Assembly: GCA_025354385.1 (NCBI GenBank)
Contig: JANXMZ010000059.1
Coordinates: 62,001-126,000 of the forward strand
Source: Bacteroidota bacterium
GTDB taxonomy: Bacteria; Bacteroidota; Bacteroidia; NS11-12g; UBA955
Direction: 5' to 3'
DNA length: 64,000 nt
Shown: one piece after another, positions 26,642 to 35,266 of the stretch
How the letters are laid out: the number at the start of each line of letters is the position of its first letter
Numbering within the stretch: position 1 is the stretch's first letter
Made by a program: the position numbers and the translations under genes
The notes under the pieces: generated by a model
The model's input: only the letters and a program-made list of their open reading frames with translations
What the model was told of the DNA's origin: nothing
Databases searched by the model: none

Positions 26642-26724
26642 CAAAGTTTTGAACAATTGTCTATAACTCTGTAGTGGGGTAACGTAAAAAATATTTGTTT
26701 TATTGTGTGGATATATAAAATATT

Positions 26725-27840
26725 TTAATCGAGATTAGGGTCAGCAAGCATCTTCCTAGGGTTAATGATTCTTTTAATCGGTGGCTTTGGAACAACCAAA
26801 TCAAAGCAATAGTTCAATTGTATTTCGTGAGAACCACTGGAAACGCTTAAAATTTTGGACATTGTAAAATCATATGCGTAACCAATTCTTAATCCATATA
26901 ACTTACTTTTTGGGTCATTCATCTGATAGCCCAACATAATGGACAGAGCATCCACAAATGAACGGTAATTGATACCGCCCCACAATTTCTTTTGGTAGCG
27001 CACCTGACCGGTTAACTCAAATTGAGTAACAGTATTATTTTTTATCATAACTGAAGGCAAGAACTCCAATTCAGGATTGCCCATAAAATCTTGCATTGTA
27101 AAACCACCCATTAAGTAGTAGTGTTTAACAGTGTTGGAAAAAGCCCAAGCTGGGGTAGTACCAAAGGTATATGTTTGATTTTTTATTTGGGATACTGACA
27201 AGCCCCCCCAAACATCTTTGATGCCAGTGCTGTTGGTCATTGGATTGTTGTAATACAAACCCAATGCATAGTTAGGATGTGAGGAGGTAACATTTGATGT
27301 AGGAATTCTTGGATCTCCTAAAGCCAATGGTTTTAACATCGCGCCATTCACTCCCTTTTGAAGAATGGTATATTCGAAACCCAAAGCCAATGCGCCTCCA
27401 TCCGAAAAAGGCAAACGGCCTGCACCTTGAATTTTCACATGGGTACTAGTCTCGTAACCCAATTTATCATTTATGAATCCAATACCAACACCGCCATAAT
27501 TTTTATGATCTCCGTTAGCATCGGTGCCAAAATTTAAGGGTGCGTTGAAAGAAAACATTTGAGTTTTGGGACCAACACTCTTGGTGGGTGTTCCAGGTTT
27601 AGAATTTGGTTGACTTGGATCTGAAGGGTGAAATTCCACCGTTCTATCCTCAAAACCTGTGTATTGATAATGTGATAATGCCGACAAACAAAAATGACCT
27701 CCTGCACCTATCGCAGCCGGATTATACATGCTTCTATTGAACATGTAATGGGTAACATAAGGATCTTGCTGAGCCTTTAATAAGCTGTTGCTAAGCAATA
27801 ACAAAACTACTGTTACGAGGGTTTGTAAGGATTTTTTCAT
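26725..27840 (-). CDS. PorP/SprF family outer-membrane protein
   Basis: A 371-residue protein from the ATG at 27838-27840, which begins a signal peptide (MKKSLQTLVTVVLLLL, cleavage after LLKAQ). The family start QDPYVTHYMFNRSMYNPAAIGAGG follows, and the rest forms a beta barrel ending INYCFDLVVPKP-like. PorP/SprF proteins anchor or help export proteins with type B (CHU_C) C-terminal domains, and several such proteins are encoded in this window. It precedes gldK by 193 bases on the same strand. No exact -7 element is visible in its upstream region. Confidence 0.92.
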   Translation of the reverse strand: MKKSLQTLVTVVLLLLSNSLLKAQQDPYVTHYMFNRSMYNPAAIGAGGHFCLSALSHYQYTGFEDRTVEFHPSDPSQPNSKPGTPTKSVGPKTQMFSFNAPLNFGTDANGDHKNYGGVGIGFINDKLGYETSTHVKIQGAGRLPFSDGGALALGFEYTILQKGVNGAMLKPLALGDPRIPTSNVTSSHPNYALGLYYNNPMTNSTGIKDVWGGLSVSQIKNQTYTFGTTPAWAFSNTVKHYYLMGGFTMQDFMGNPELEFLPSVMIKNNTVTQFELTGQVRYQKKLWGGINYRSFVDALSIMLGYQMNDPKSKLYGLRIGYAYDFTMSKILSVSSGSHEIQLNYCFDLVVPKPPIKRIINPRKMLADPNLD

Positions 27841-28230
27841 TGGTGTGTAGTGTCGGTAAGGATTACAAATATGCATTAAATTTTAATATACAACAAATTT
27901 TTTTGAAATTTATTGCCTTTTGCTGAAAAATATTTTTTTGCGCACGCACCATACGACAAGGCAATTGGTATTTTATACTCAACATTTTTTATGAAATTTT
28001 GCACTTCAAATTATGGGGGTTTTTGAGTTGTTTTTTAGATCATAAAATGGCTTCAATTTAGTGTATAAATTCTCTTAATTTTAGGATTAAGTAATGGTTA
28101 ATTTAACAGTCTTTTTTCTAACATAATTAAAAAAAACTTAAATTAATTTTATTGAATCTTTAATAAATTATTATTGATAGTACTTATCAATTTTACGTTG
28201 TGTTAATATTGAACACTCCAATTTGACAAA
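27841..28230. other. Gene-free gap between dnaA and the PorP-like gene
   Basis: About 390 very AT-rich bases with no coding frame. It holds an inverted repeat ATTGATA (28173-28179) / TATCAAT (28185-28191) around 5 bases, a possible operator. I see no cluster of DnaA boxes here, so I do not call an origin. Confidence 0.45.
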
Positions 28231-28258
28231 AAAACCCGACGCTTTGGCATCGGGTTTT
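28231..28258 (-). terminator. Terminator after dnaA
   Basis: CCCGA (28235-28239) pairs with TCGGG (28250-28254), plus a GC pair inside the loop, with A-run and T-run on the two sides. It ends 20 bases after the dnaA stop on the minus strand. Confidence 0.8.
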
Positions 28259-28278
28259 CTTTATAATTGTTTATTAAA

Positions 28279-29748
28279 TTAATAGGTATTAATTCTGATT
28301 CTCTTGTTCAATTCATCAACATCATGTCTGAATTTTTTATCAGTATCCATCAAATCATTTACTGTTTGGCAGGCGTGAATAACAGTGCTGTGATCTCTAT
28401 TTCCAAAATGGGTTCCAATATTTTTCAATGATGCTTTGGTTAAATCCTTTGCAAAATACATGGCTATCTGACGTGCTTGTACGATTTCGCGTTTTCTTGT
28501 TTTTGATTTCACATTTTCAACAGAAACATTGTAATAATCGCAAACTAATTTTTGTATGTAATCAATGCTGATTTCTCTGGTAGCATTCTTCACAAAATTC
28601 TTCATCATTTGCTTCGCCAAATCCAAATCAATTTCCTTCCTGTTGAGTGAACTTTGCGCCAACAAAGAAATGAGTGCACCTTCTATTTCACGAATATTGG
28701 TATCGATATTGTGCGCAATGTATTCCACAACTTCACGGTGCAATGACAAACCACTTTCGTAAGCTTTGTTTTCTAAAATTGCAATTCTCGTTTCGAAATC
28801 AGGAACATTTAAATCTGCAGACAAGCCCCATTTAAAACGAGACAATAATCTTTCGTCAACATCTTTAATATCCTTAGGTGCTTTATCGCTTGTTAAAATA
28901 ATTTGTTTACCTGCTTGGTGCAATTGATTGAAGATGGTAAAGAATATTTCTTGTGTTCTTGTTTTTTGAGAGAACTGATGAACATCATCTACAATTAACA
29001 CATCCATGTTTTGATAAAAATTAACAAAATCATTTTGATTATTGGCTTTAACAGATTCTACATATTGATTGATGAATCTCTCTGCTGAAATATAAATGAC
29101 GGTTTTATTTTTATTGATTTGCTTAATGGCATTTCCGATAGCGTGAATCAAATGTGTTTTACCTAAACCTACACCACCAAAAATCATTAATGGGTTGTAG
29201 GCTGTTCCACCAGGATTGTGAGCTACTGCCCAACCTGCACCACGAGCTAATCTGTTACACTCACCTTCAATGAAATTATCGAAAGTATATTTTGGATTCA
29301 GTTGAGAATCGATTGGCACTTTTCTTAAACCAGGAATGATAAATGGATTCTTAATGTTATTAGTAACATTGATAGGAAGATTTACTTCATTGGTTACTGG
29401 TTTTCTGCCATTGCCTGTTGGAACATTAATGGTGTATGGACCAGAAGATGGTGTGCTATTTTCTACAATGATGTTGTATTCTAATTTTGCACCAACACCC
29501 AAAACTTGCTTTAATGTTTTTTGAAGCAAGGTTACATAATGTTCTTCTAGCCATTCATAAAAAAACTGACTTGGAACTTGTATGGTTAAAACTTTATTTT
29601 CGAGTTTAATGGATTTGATGGGATCGAACCAAGTTTTGAAGCTTTGTGGATTAAGATTGTCCTTAATTATTTTTAGGCAATTTGCCCATACTGTTTCCGC
29701 GGTTAGTTGTTGTCCACTCATGCTCATTTGTATATTGCTGTTTATCAA
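28279..29748 (-). CDS. dnaA: Chromosomal replication initiator DnaA
   Basis: A 489-residue DnaA, the ATP-driven initiator that opens the replication origin. Domain I is at about 15-95 (ETVWANCLKIIKDNLNPQSFKTWF), a linker runs to about 150, and the AAA+ domain follows with Walker A GGVGLGKTHL (191-200), Walker B VLIVDDVHQF and sensor motif DVDERLLSRF. The C-terminal DNA-binding domain has the DnaA signature FGNRDHSTVIHACQTV. The start is uncertain: ATG codons at residues 8 and 10 (29727, 29721) fit homologues better than the first. An exact -7 element is at 29798-29805. No obvious origin lies beside it. Confidence 0.96.
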   Translation of the reverse strand: MINSNIQMSMSGQQLTAETVWANCLKIIKDNLNPQSFKTWFDPIKSIKLENKVLTIQVPSQFFYEWLEEHYVTLLQKTLKQVLGVGAKLEYNIIVENSTPSSGPYTINVPTGNGRKPVTNEVNLPINVTNNIKNPFIIPGLRKVPIDSQLNPKYTFDNFIEGECNRLARGAGWAVAHNPGGTAYNPLMIFGGVGLGKTHLIHAIGNAIKQINKNKTVIYISAERFINQYVESVKANNQNDFVNFYQNMDVLIVDDVHQFSQKTRTQEIFFTIFNQLHQAGKQIILTSDKAPKDIKDVDERLLSRFKWGLSADLNVPDFETRIAILENKAYESGLSLHREVVEYIAHNIDTNIREIEGALISLLAQSSLNRKEIDLDLAKQMMKNFVKNATREISIDYIQKLVCDYYNVSVENVKSKTRKREIVQARQIAMYFAKDLTKASLKNIGTHFGNRDHSTVIHACQTVNDLMDTDKKFRHDVDELNKRIRINTY

Positions 29749-29797
29749 GATTTTATAAATAACTGTATAGTATTAAATTCAATTCTGAAATTAAGTT

Positions 29798-29805
29798 CAA
29801 AAATA
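29798..29805 (-). promoter_or_regulatory. -7 promoter element for dnaA
   Basis: TATTTTTG on the minus strand, exact TAnnTTTG match, 49 bases before the first dnaA ATG. The surrounding 265-base gap (29749-30014) is AT-rich with no DnaA-box cluster. Confidence 0.5.
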
Positions 29806-30014
29806 GTTGTTAAAAAAATTTTTTTGTGTTAAAAATTCAGATTTTTTTTTACATAAAACCCTACTTTTTTTTGTTAATTTACGATTAAGTAACTGTTAGT
29901 ATAAAAGTACTAATTGTGTAATGTAAATTATTTCCTGAAAAAAATATTTTTATAAAATTTTAATTGTCAATAACTTTCTCAAAGATAAGAAAACTTTATT
30001 GATAAAACAAGTTA

Positions 30015-31571
30015 TTAACCTTTGTATTCGCCAAAAACATTTCTGAAAGTATCAGCAATTTCGCCAAGTGTAGCATAGCTTTCCACACTTGCAATAATAG
30101 ATGGCATTACATTTCGGTTTTCAACAGCTGCATTTTTTAATTGCAATAAATTGAATTCAACATCAGAATTATTTCTTTCATTTTTCAAAGCAGATAATTT
30201 GTCCATTTGAATTTTTCTGATGCTATCGTCAATTTTGAAAACAGGTTTTTGATTTAAATCTGATTCAACAAATTTATTCACCCCAACGATTATTTTTTGA
30301 CTACTTTCTATATCTTTTTGATATATATACGCACTTTTTGCAATTTCATTTTGCATATACCCTTGCTCAATTGCAGCAACACTGCCACCAATAGCATCTA
30401 TGGCTTCTATGTATTGATAAGCTGCTTTTTCAATTTCATCTGTTAGTGTTTCTATAAAATAACTGCCTCCCAAAGGATCTACAGTTTGTGTAATACCACT
30501 TTCATATCCTATAATTTGCTGTGTTCTTAAGGCTGTTCTTGCTGCACTTTCTGTTGGCAAACTTAGGGCCTCATCGAAACCATTGGTATGCAAACTTTGG
30601 GTACCTCCCAACACTGCCGACATGGCTTGAATAGTAACTCTTATAATATTGTTTTCGGGTTGTTGTGCTGTTAAAGTGGAGCCCCCTGTTTGCGTATGAA
30701 AGCGCAACATTTGTGCTTGAGCATCTGTAGCGCCTAACTCTTTGGTTATACTGGCCCACATTCTTCTAGCTGCTCTGAACTTTGCAACTTCTTCGAATAA
30801 ATTGTTGTGGGCATTAAAAAAGAAAGATAATCTTTTTGCAAAAACATTGATGTCTAACCCTTTTTCTATGGCCGCCTTTACATATGATTTTCCATTGGCT
30901 AAGGTAAAGGCTAATTCTTGAACGGCAGTGCTGCCAGCCTCTCTGATGTGGTATCCAGAAATAGAAATGGTATTCCATTTAGGCACTTCTTTGCTACAAA
31001 AATCAAAAATATCTGTGATTAAGCGCATGCTTGGTTTTGGAGGATATATATAAGTACCCCTTGCCGCATATTCTTTTAAAATATCATTTTGTATGGTTCC
31101 AGATATCTTTTTTAAATCGGCATTTTGTTTTTTTGCCAATGCAATGTACATCGACAAAAGTGTTGATGCCGTGGCGTTTATCGTCATGCTAGTGGTAATA
31201 TCTTCTAGCTTTATATTATCAAAAAGTGTTTCAATATCTTTTAGAGAATCAATAGCAACACCAACTTTACCAACCTCTCCTTCTGCGAACTCGTGTGAGC
31301 TATCGTATCCAATTTGTGTAGGCAAATCGAATGCTACAGATAATCCCATTGTACCTTGTTTTAATAAATAGTGGTATCTTTTATTCGACTCCTCTGCGGT
31401 AGAAAATCCCGCATACTGGCGCATGGTCCATAATTTACCTCGGTACATATCTTCTCTTACACCCCGTGTAAAAGGAAACTTACCCGGAAACTCTTGATTA
31501 ATTTTACTGGTGGTGTAAACTGGATGAATTTCTATACCACTGTCGGTGTTTATCTTGAGTTGATCCGCCAT
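30015..31571 (-). CDS. Methylmalonyl-CoA mutase catalytic barrel, without B12 domain
   Basis: A 518-residue protein matching only the substrate-binding TIM barrel of acyl-CoA mutases. Active-site residues of methylmalonyl-CoA mutase are kept with a constant offset of 36 from the Propionibacterium enzyme numbering (as remembered): Tyr53 (for Tyr89), Gln161 (197), Arg171 (207) and His208 (244). Tyr and Arg at the first and third sites favour methylmalonyl-CoA over isobutyryl-CoA. The cobalamin-binding domain (about 130 residues) that normally follows is absent and must be supplied in trans if the protein is active. It converts methylmalonyl-CoA and succinyl-CoA. Its ATG directly abuts the stop of the gene before it. 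Confidence 0.88.
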   Translation of the reverse strand: MADQLKINTDSGIEIHPVYTTSKINQEFPGKFPFTRGVREDMYRGKLWTMRQYAGFSTAEESNKRYHYLLKQGTMGLSVAFDLPTQIGYDSSHEFAEGEVGKVGVAIDSLKDIETLFDNIKLEDITTSMTINATASTLLSMYIALAKKQNADLKKISGTIQNDILKEYAARGTYIYPPKPSMRLITDIFDFCSKEVPKWNTISISGYHIREAGSTAVQELAFTLANGKSYVKAAIEKGLDINVFAKRLSFFFNAHNNLFEEVAKFRAARRMWASITKELGATDAQAQMLRFHTQTGGSTLTAQQPENNIIRVTIQAMSAVLGGTQSLHTNGFDEALSLPTESAARTALRTQQIIGYESGITQTVDPLGGSYFIETLTDEIEKAAYQYIEAIDAIGGSVAAIEQGYMQNEIAKSAYIYQKDIESSQKIIVGVNKFVESDLNQKPVFKIDDSIRKIQMDKLSALKNERNNSDVEFNLLQLKNAAVENRNVMPSIIASVESYATLGEIADTFRNVFGEYKG

Positions 31572-32105
31572 TTAGAAATATAAATTAATTTCTGCTTTCA
31601 AAAAGTCGATGGCTTTTTGGGTAGGAATTCTATTTTCCTCCATCATTCTATCAATAATTGCTTTTGAATATACAACGCCTGTTGCATCGGCTTCCATGCT
31701 GGAATAGGCAGTATGCAAAAGTTGAATGACTTCTTCTTTAACAACCCTAATAATATTCCAAGCTTGATTGCTGATGTATATTTGTTGAGATAAATTGTGA
31801 CTGAATTCTTGATTAACTGCGGCTTCCATTAAATGTTTTAAACCATTGGCAGTATTACTTCCATCATTGTATTGAATGATTAAATTTTGAGGACTGATTC
31901 TCTCTAGAAACAATATCATTCTCTCATAAGCTTGAAGCTTTAATGGGGTTAATAAACTAGCAGTGGTCTTTCGCAATTCGAGTTGAAGACGTGCAGTATG
32001 ATCTTCCATCACTTTGTTGATAATCACATAGCAAACTAAAAATACCACCAATGAAGGGATGATGTATTTAATAATATCGAGTAAGGTTTGTAATAAAGGG
32101 TCCAT
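31572..32105 (-). CDS. Membrane-anchored protein of unknown function next to the mutase
   Basis: A 177-residue protein with one N-terminal membrane helix (about 14-31, YIIPSLVVFLVCYVII) and a helical cytoplasmic body (LQAYERMILFLERISPQNLI). I believe it is a conserved Bacteroidota protein of unknown function (possibly the DUF7935 family), but I am not certain. The mutase gene begins at the base after its stop codon, a tight coupling that suggests joint expression without showing a shared function. An exact -7 element lies at 32119-32126, 13 bases before the ATG. Confidence 0.7.
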   Translation of the reverse strand: MDPLLQTLLDIIKYIIPSLVVFLVCYVIINKVMEDHTARLQLELRKTTASLLTPLKLQAYERMILFLERISPQNLIIQYNDGSNTANGLKHLMEAAVNQEFSHNLSQQIYISNQAWNIIRVVKEEVIQLLHTAYSSMEADATGVVYSKAIIDRMMEENRIPTQKAIDFLKAEINLYF

Positions 32106-32118
32106 GATATGTATAACG

Positions 32119-32126
32119 CAAAAATA
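32119..32126 (-). promoter_or_regulatory. -7 promoter element for the mutase pair
   Basis: TATTTTTG on the minus strand, exact match, ending 13 bases before the ATG at 32105; the transcript would have a leader of only a few bases. Confidence 0.6.
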
Positions 32127-32237
32127 AAGAAATTATTTGAGTATAATGAATCAAATTATTGAATAAATAAGAATGTCTTTTGAAGCATGAATGCCAAATA
32201 AATTTTGCATTGATTTTTAATTTTATGGGCATAAAAA

Positions 32238-32260
32238 AAGGGAGAACAATGTTCTCCCTT
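32238..32260 (-). terminator. Terminator after the PpiD-like gene
   Basis: AAGGGAGAAC (32238-32247) and GTTCTCCCTT (32251-32260) form a perfect 10-base stem with a 3-base loop. On the minus strand a T-run follows (A-run at 32233-32239 on the plus strand). Confidence 0.88.
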
Positions 32261-32278
32261 CTCTAATATTTTATTTAT

Positions 32279-34375
32279 TTAATAGAATCTGAATCTAAAA
32301 TCTTTTACCTCTTCTGATTTTTTCAAAGAGCCTAAAACAGATTCATATACTCTACCCTTTTGTTCTGCATACAAGGATTTTTTTCTGGTTTCTAAAGTGG
32401 TAGGCAATTGTTGTTTAGATATACTTTCAATAAACACAACGTGAACGCCTTCTTTGCTCACAATTGGTTTGCTTAATTGATTTAATTTAACACCAAAAAG
32501 AACACCAACTATCTTGCTATCAGCCCCAGCATATGGCACAGAGGGAGAGTTGAAAGCTATACCATCTATAGGTTGTGAAATAGACTTAACAGCAATGGCC
32601 ACATCTTCTGTTGTTTTAGCATTTTTAAGTGCCTTATCAAAATCTGCTTTCAATTTTTCTGCCTTTTTCTCATTTCTTACCAATCTTTCTACATCTGATC
32701 TGCAATCATCTAAACTTTTTGTACCCTCTTTTTTAATTTTTGCGATGCGAACAACAATTTGTCTATCTGATAAAGAGAACACATCCGAATAATCACCTAC
32801 TTTTCTATCTTCATTGTAAATCCATCTTACCAACTCGCGAGATTCAGGAATACCCATGATAACTTTATCACCTTCTTTAATGTCTTTGGCAACGCCTTTA
32901 GCAACACCTGCTTTTGAAGTTATTTTTTCGAAATCTTCAGTTGGAGAAGTTAACATGTTTCTAAAATTTAATGCTTTTGCATAAGCTGCATCTTCTGTAG
33001 CTTGAAGCGGTTCTATACCCTTTCTAACTTCGGCTAATTGAATTAATCTTTTACTCTTTGGAGACACCAATTTGAATATTGAAACTCCAAAAACTGTTTT
33101 AGCCGCTACTGCATCGCCATTGCTCATCCCTTTAAGAATTTTGGTAATATCTACTTGTTGACTGCCTTCGCTGAACCACCCCATGTCATATGGATTAATA
33201 ACTTCGCCCACTGTAGCCTTTTGATTTAAGAATTCTAATGCATTGGCACTTGTTTTAACTTGAGCGGCAATTTTCTTGGCTTCTGCCAAAGCATTCATAG
33301 TATCTTGCTTGGTATTTCCTTTTATAGGCACCTCACATTTTACAGCATGCACGTTGGCAACTGAATCTTCTTTAATTCCTGTAACTTTCAATAAACTGAA
33401 TCCGCCTTCGTAGTATATTGGACCGTATACAGAATCCTTTATTGCTTTAGTTAGTAAATCAGAAAGTTCTCTTGGATAATTTCCAGGCGATTTATATGAA
33501 TTATCAAAAACACCATTGTTTAGGGTAATGTATGCAGAATCATTTGTGTTAGATGCAAATGCAGGAATTTCCTTGGCTAACTCATCTTTAATTAAAGTAG
33601 TATCTTCTTTACTAGCGGTAACATAAAAAGAAGCGTAATCTATATCTCTTAAATCCTCTTGTTTAAAATCTTCTTTGTGATTGTTAATGTATTCTTGCAT
33701 TTCAGCGTCAGAAACACTGATGTCTTTATCTGGTATAGTCAGAAAATTTAGTGTAACAATTTTACCTTTTGCTAGTGAGGTGTTGGAATAATAGTCGTCT
33801 TCAACATCCAAAGAAGAGGCATATAGAGATTTTGAAATAAGGGAAGTGTATTTTCTATTCTGAGTTTCAAGTATCACTTGTTTTACCAAACGCTCAATCT
33901 GCCCCATAATTTCAGGATTCTTTTTATTTTGATCTATAATTTTACGAACGATTGTAGGATCGAATGGCGAATTAGGTTGAGAAAAATTCTGCTTAATTAA
34001 AGGATGTGCGTCATTGGTATAAAGCAAGGTAGCTGCTTCGTCTTGAGGAACTGTTAATCCAAGTACGTCGTATTCCTTTTCGATGATTCTTTCTTGAACG
34101 AATTGGTTCCATACCACATTACTCACTTGATTTTTGGCTTCATCGTCAATTGGCTGCCCAGTTGCTTCGTACTGAGCAAGAGTTTGCTTATACTTCTGAT
34201 CGAATTCTTCCAATTTAATGGATTCTCCAGAGATGCTACCCACTTCGCCTTTGGAACCGCTGGAAGTGTATTTATTGTAGTTTGTTATAAAATCACTGAT
34301 AACAAACAAAACAAGTGAAATGAGTATGATTCCCAATACCCAACCTGAACGTCTTAACTTACTAATTATTGCCAT
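32279..34375 (-). CDS. ppiD: PpiD/SurA-like periplasmic chaperone (peptidyl-prolyl isomerase)
   Basis: A 698-residue membrane-anchored chaperone. The start MAIISKLRRSGWVLGIILISLVLFVISDF gives a cytoplasmic tip and one helix (about 12-29) as in Bacteroidota PpiD. A SurA-N-like chaperone domain follows (about 45-215, ISGESIKLEEFDQKYKQTL). The middle (about 340-450) is a weak parvulin-type PPIase-like domain (AEAKKIAAQVKTSANALEFL, then DMGWFSEGSQ), and the C-terminus contains a second such stretch (FGVKLNQLSKPIVSKEGVHVVFI). It assists folding of exported proteins at the inner membrane. A near -7 element is at 34398-34405. Confidence 0.88.
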   Translation of the reverse strand: MAIISKLRRSGWVLGIILISLVLFVISDFITNYNKYTSSGSKGEVGSISGESIKLEEFDQKYKQTLAQYEATGQPIDDEAKNQVSNVVWNQFVQERIIEKEYDVLGLTVPQDEAATLLYTNDAHPLIKQNFSQPNSPFDPTIVRKIIDQNKKNPEIMGQIERLVKQVILETQNRKYTSLISKSLYASSLDVEDDYYSNTSLAKGKIVTLNFLTIPDKDISVSDAEMQEYINNHKEDFKQEDLRDIDYASFYVTASKEDTTLIKDELAKEIPAFASNTNDSAYITLNNGVFDNSYKSPGNYPRELSDLLTKAIKDSVYGPIYYEGGFSLLKVTGIKEDSVANVHAVKCEVPIKGNTKQDTMNALAEAKKIAAQVKTSANALEFLNQKATVGEVINPYDMGWFSEGSQQVDITKILKGMSNGDAVAAKTVFGVSIFKLVSPKSKRLIQLAEVRKGIEPLQATEDAAYAKALNFRNMLTSPTEDFEKITSKAGVAKGVAKDIKEGDKVIMGIPESRELVRWIYNEDRKVGDYSDVFSLSDRQIVVRIAKIKKEGTKSLDDCRSDVERLVRNEKKAEKLKADFDKALKNAKTTEDVAIAVKSISQPIDGIAFNSPSVPYAGADSKIVGVLFGVKLNQLSKPIVSKEGVHVVFIESISKQQLPTTLETRKKSLYAEQKGRVYESVLGSLKKSEEVKDFRFRFY

Positions 34376-34521
34376 ATACTTTTTTAAAAAAGAGGTGCAA
34401 AATAATACTTTTAATGCTGAAAAGACAAATTAGTTTTTGAAAATAATTTTAAACTGGGGGATAAATCTTTTAGAAATTAGAAATAAACAACAATAAAATG
34501 TATAGAAATCAATAATAATTT

Positions 34522-34529
34522 TACTTTTG
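34522..34529 (+). promoter_or_regulatory. -7 promoter element for the unknown gene at 34542
   Basis: TACTTTTG, exact TAnnTTTG match, ending 12 bases before the ATG at 34542. A TTG start at 34527 would lie inside this element, which rules it out. Confidence 0.65.
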
Positions 34530-34541
34530 CAAGACCCAACA

Positions 34542-35108
34542 ATGCAGGACATAGAACCCTATTATCACTGGTTACACTTATACAATTCCGAAGAAGATGC
34601 CAATTCTCCTTTTTACGAGCGTGTACACAGTGAATTTGAATACAGTAATAGCATTTATAATTACTTAATTCATCCTCAATGGGATTCATTTGGCTCACCT
34701 ACTCTTTATTTAAAAATACTTTTTACAGATTATGAGCATGGTTTTACCATTATTGAGTTGATTGGAGAATGGAACGATGCCATCAATAATGATATTATGC
34801 TTTTGAAAAGAGAAGTTATAGAATTACTTGAAGAAGAAGGCATAGATAAATACATTCTTATAGGCGAAAACATTCTTAATTTTCACAGCAGTGATGATAG
34901 TTATTACGAGGAATGGTATGCGGAAGTAGAAGAAGGTTGGATTGCCTTAGTGAACTTTCGTGAGCATGTTTTAGAAGAATTCAGGTATTGTAAAGCAGAT
35001 TACTATTTAAATTTTGGTGGCGATTTAGACCATTTGATATGGCGCAAGCATACACCCATTCAATTATTTAGAAAAGTAGAAGAAGTCATCAATAAGCGTT
35101 TAAATTGA
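34542..35108 (+). CDS. Unknown acidic protein
   Basis: A 188-residue protein started at the ATG at 34542; the frame opens 15 bases earlier at TTG, but that lies inside the -7 element. It has no signal or membrane helix and is rich in acidic and aromatic residues (DIEPYYHWLHLYNSEED, then DSFGSPTLYLKILFTDYEHG, ending VINKRLN). I do not recognise the family. It stands alone, divergent from the PpiD-like gene and upstream of a T9SS cargo gene with its own promoter. Confidence 0.7.
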   Translation: MQDIEPYYHWLHLYNSEEDANSPFYERVHSEFEYSNSIYNYLIHPQWDSFGSPTLYLKILFTDYEHGFTIIELIGEWNDAINNDIMLLKREVIELLEEEGIDKYILIGENILNFHSSDDSYYEEWYAEVEEGWIALVNFREHVLEEFRYCKADYYLNFGGDLDHLIWRKHTPIQLFRKVEEVINKRLN

Positions 35109-35253
35109 CAACAGCTGCTTGGTTTTTAACTTGAGTATTGCAAGGATTCTGAAAATGTTATCTTTAATTCTAAAATATTGACATTTGTTGGAACAAATAT
35201 GTCATATTTATGTAAAATAAAATGCACCACTCCTAGCCTTAATGCAGAAAGGT

Positions 35254-35261
35254 TAGCTTTG
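35254..35261 (+). promoter_or_regulatory. -7 promoter element for the CXXCH cargo gene
   Basis: TAGCTTTG, exact match, ending only 5 bases before the ATG at 35267; the transcript is probably leaderless or nearly so. Confidence 0.6.
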
Positions 35262-35266
35262 TAGTT

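Noticed and set aside
29749..30014. Replication origin beside dnaA.
   Set aside because: I found no cluster of DnaA boxes in this gap or in the one after dnaA; in this phylum the origin is often not beside dnaA.
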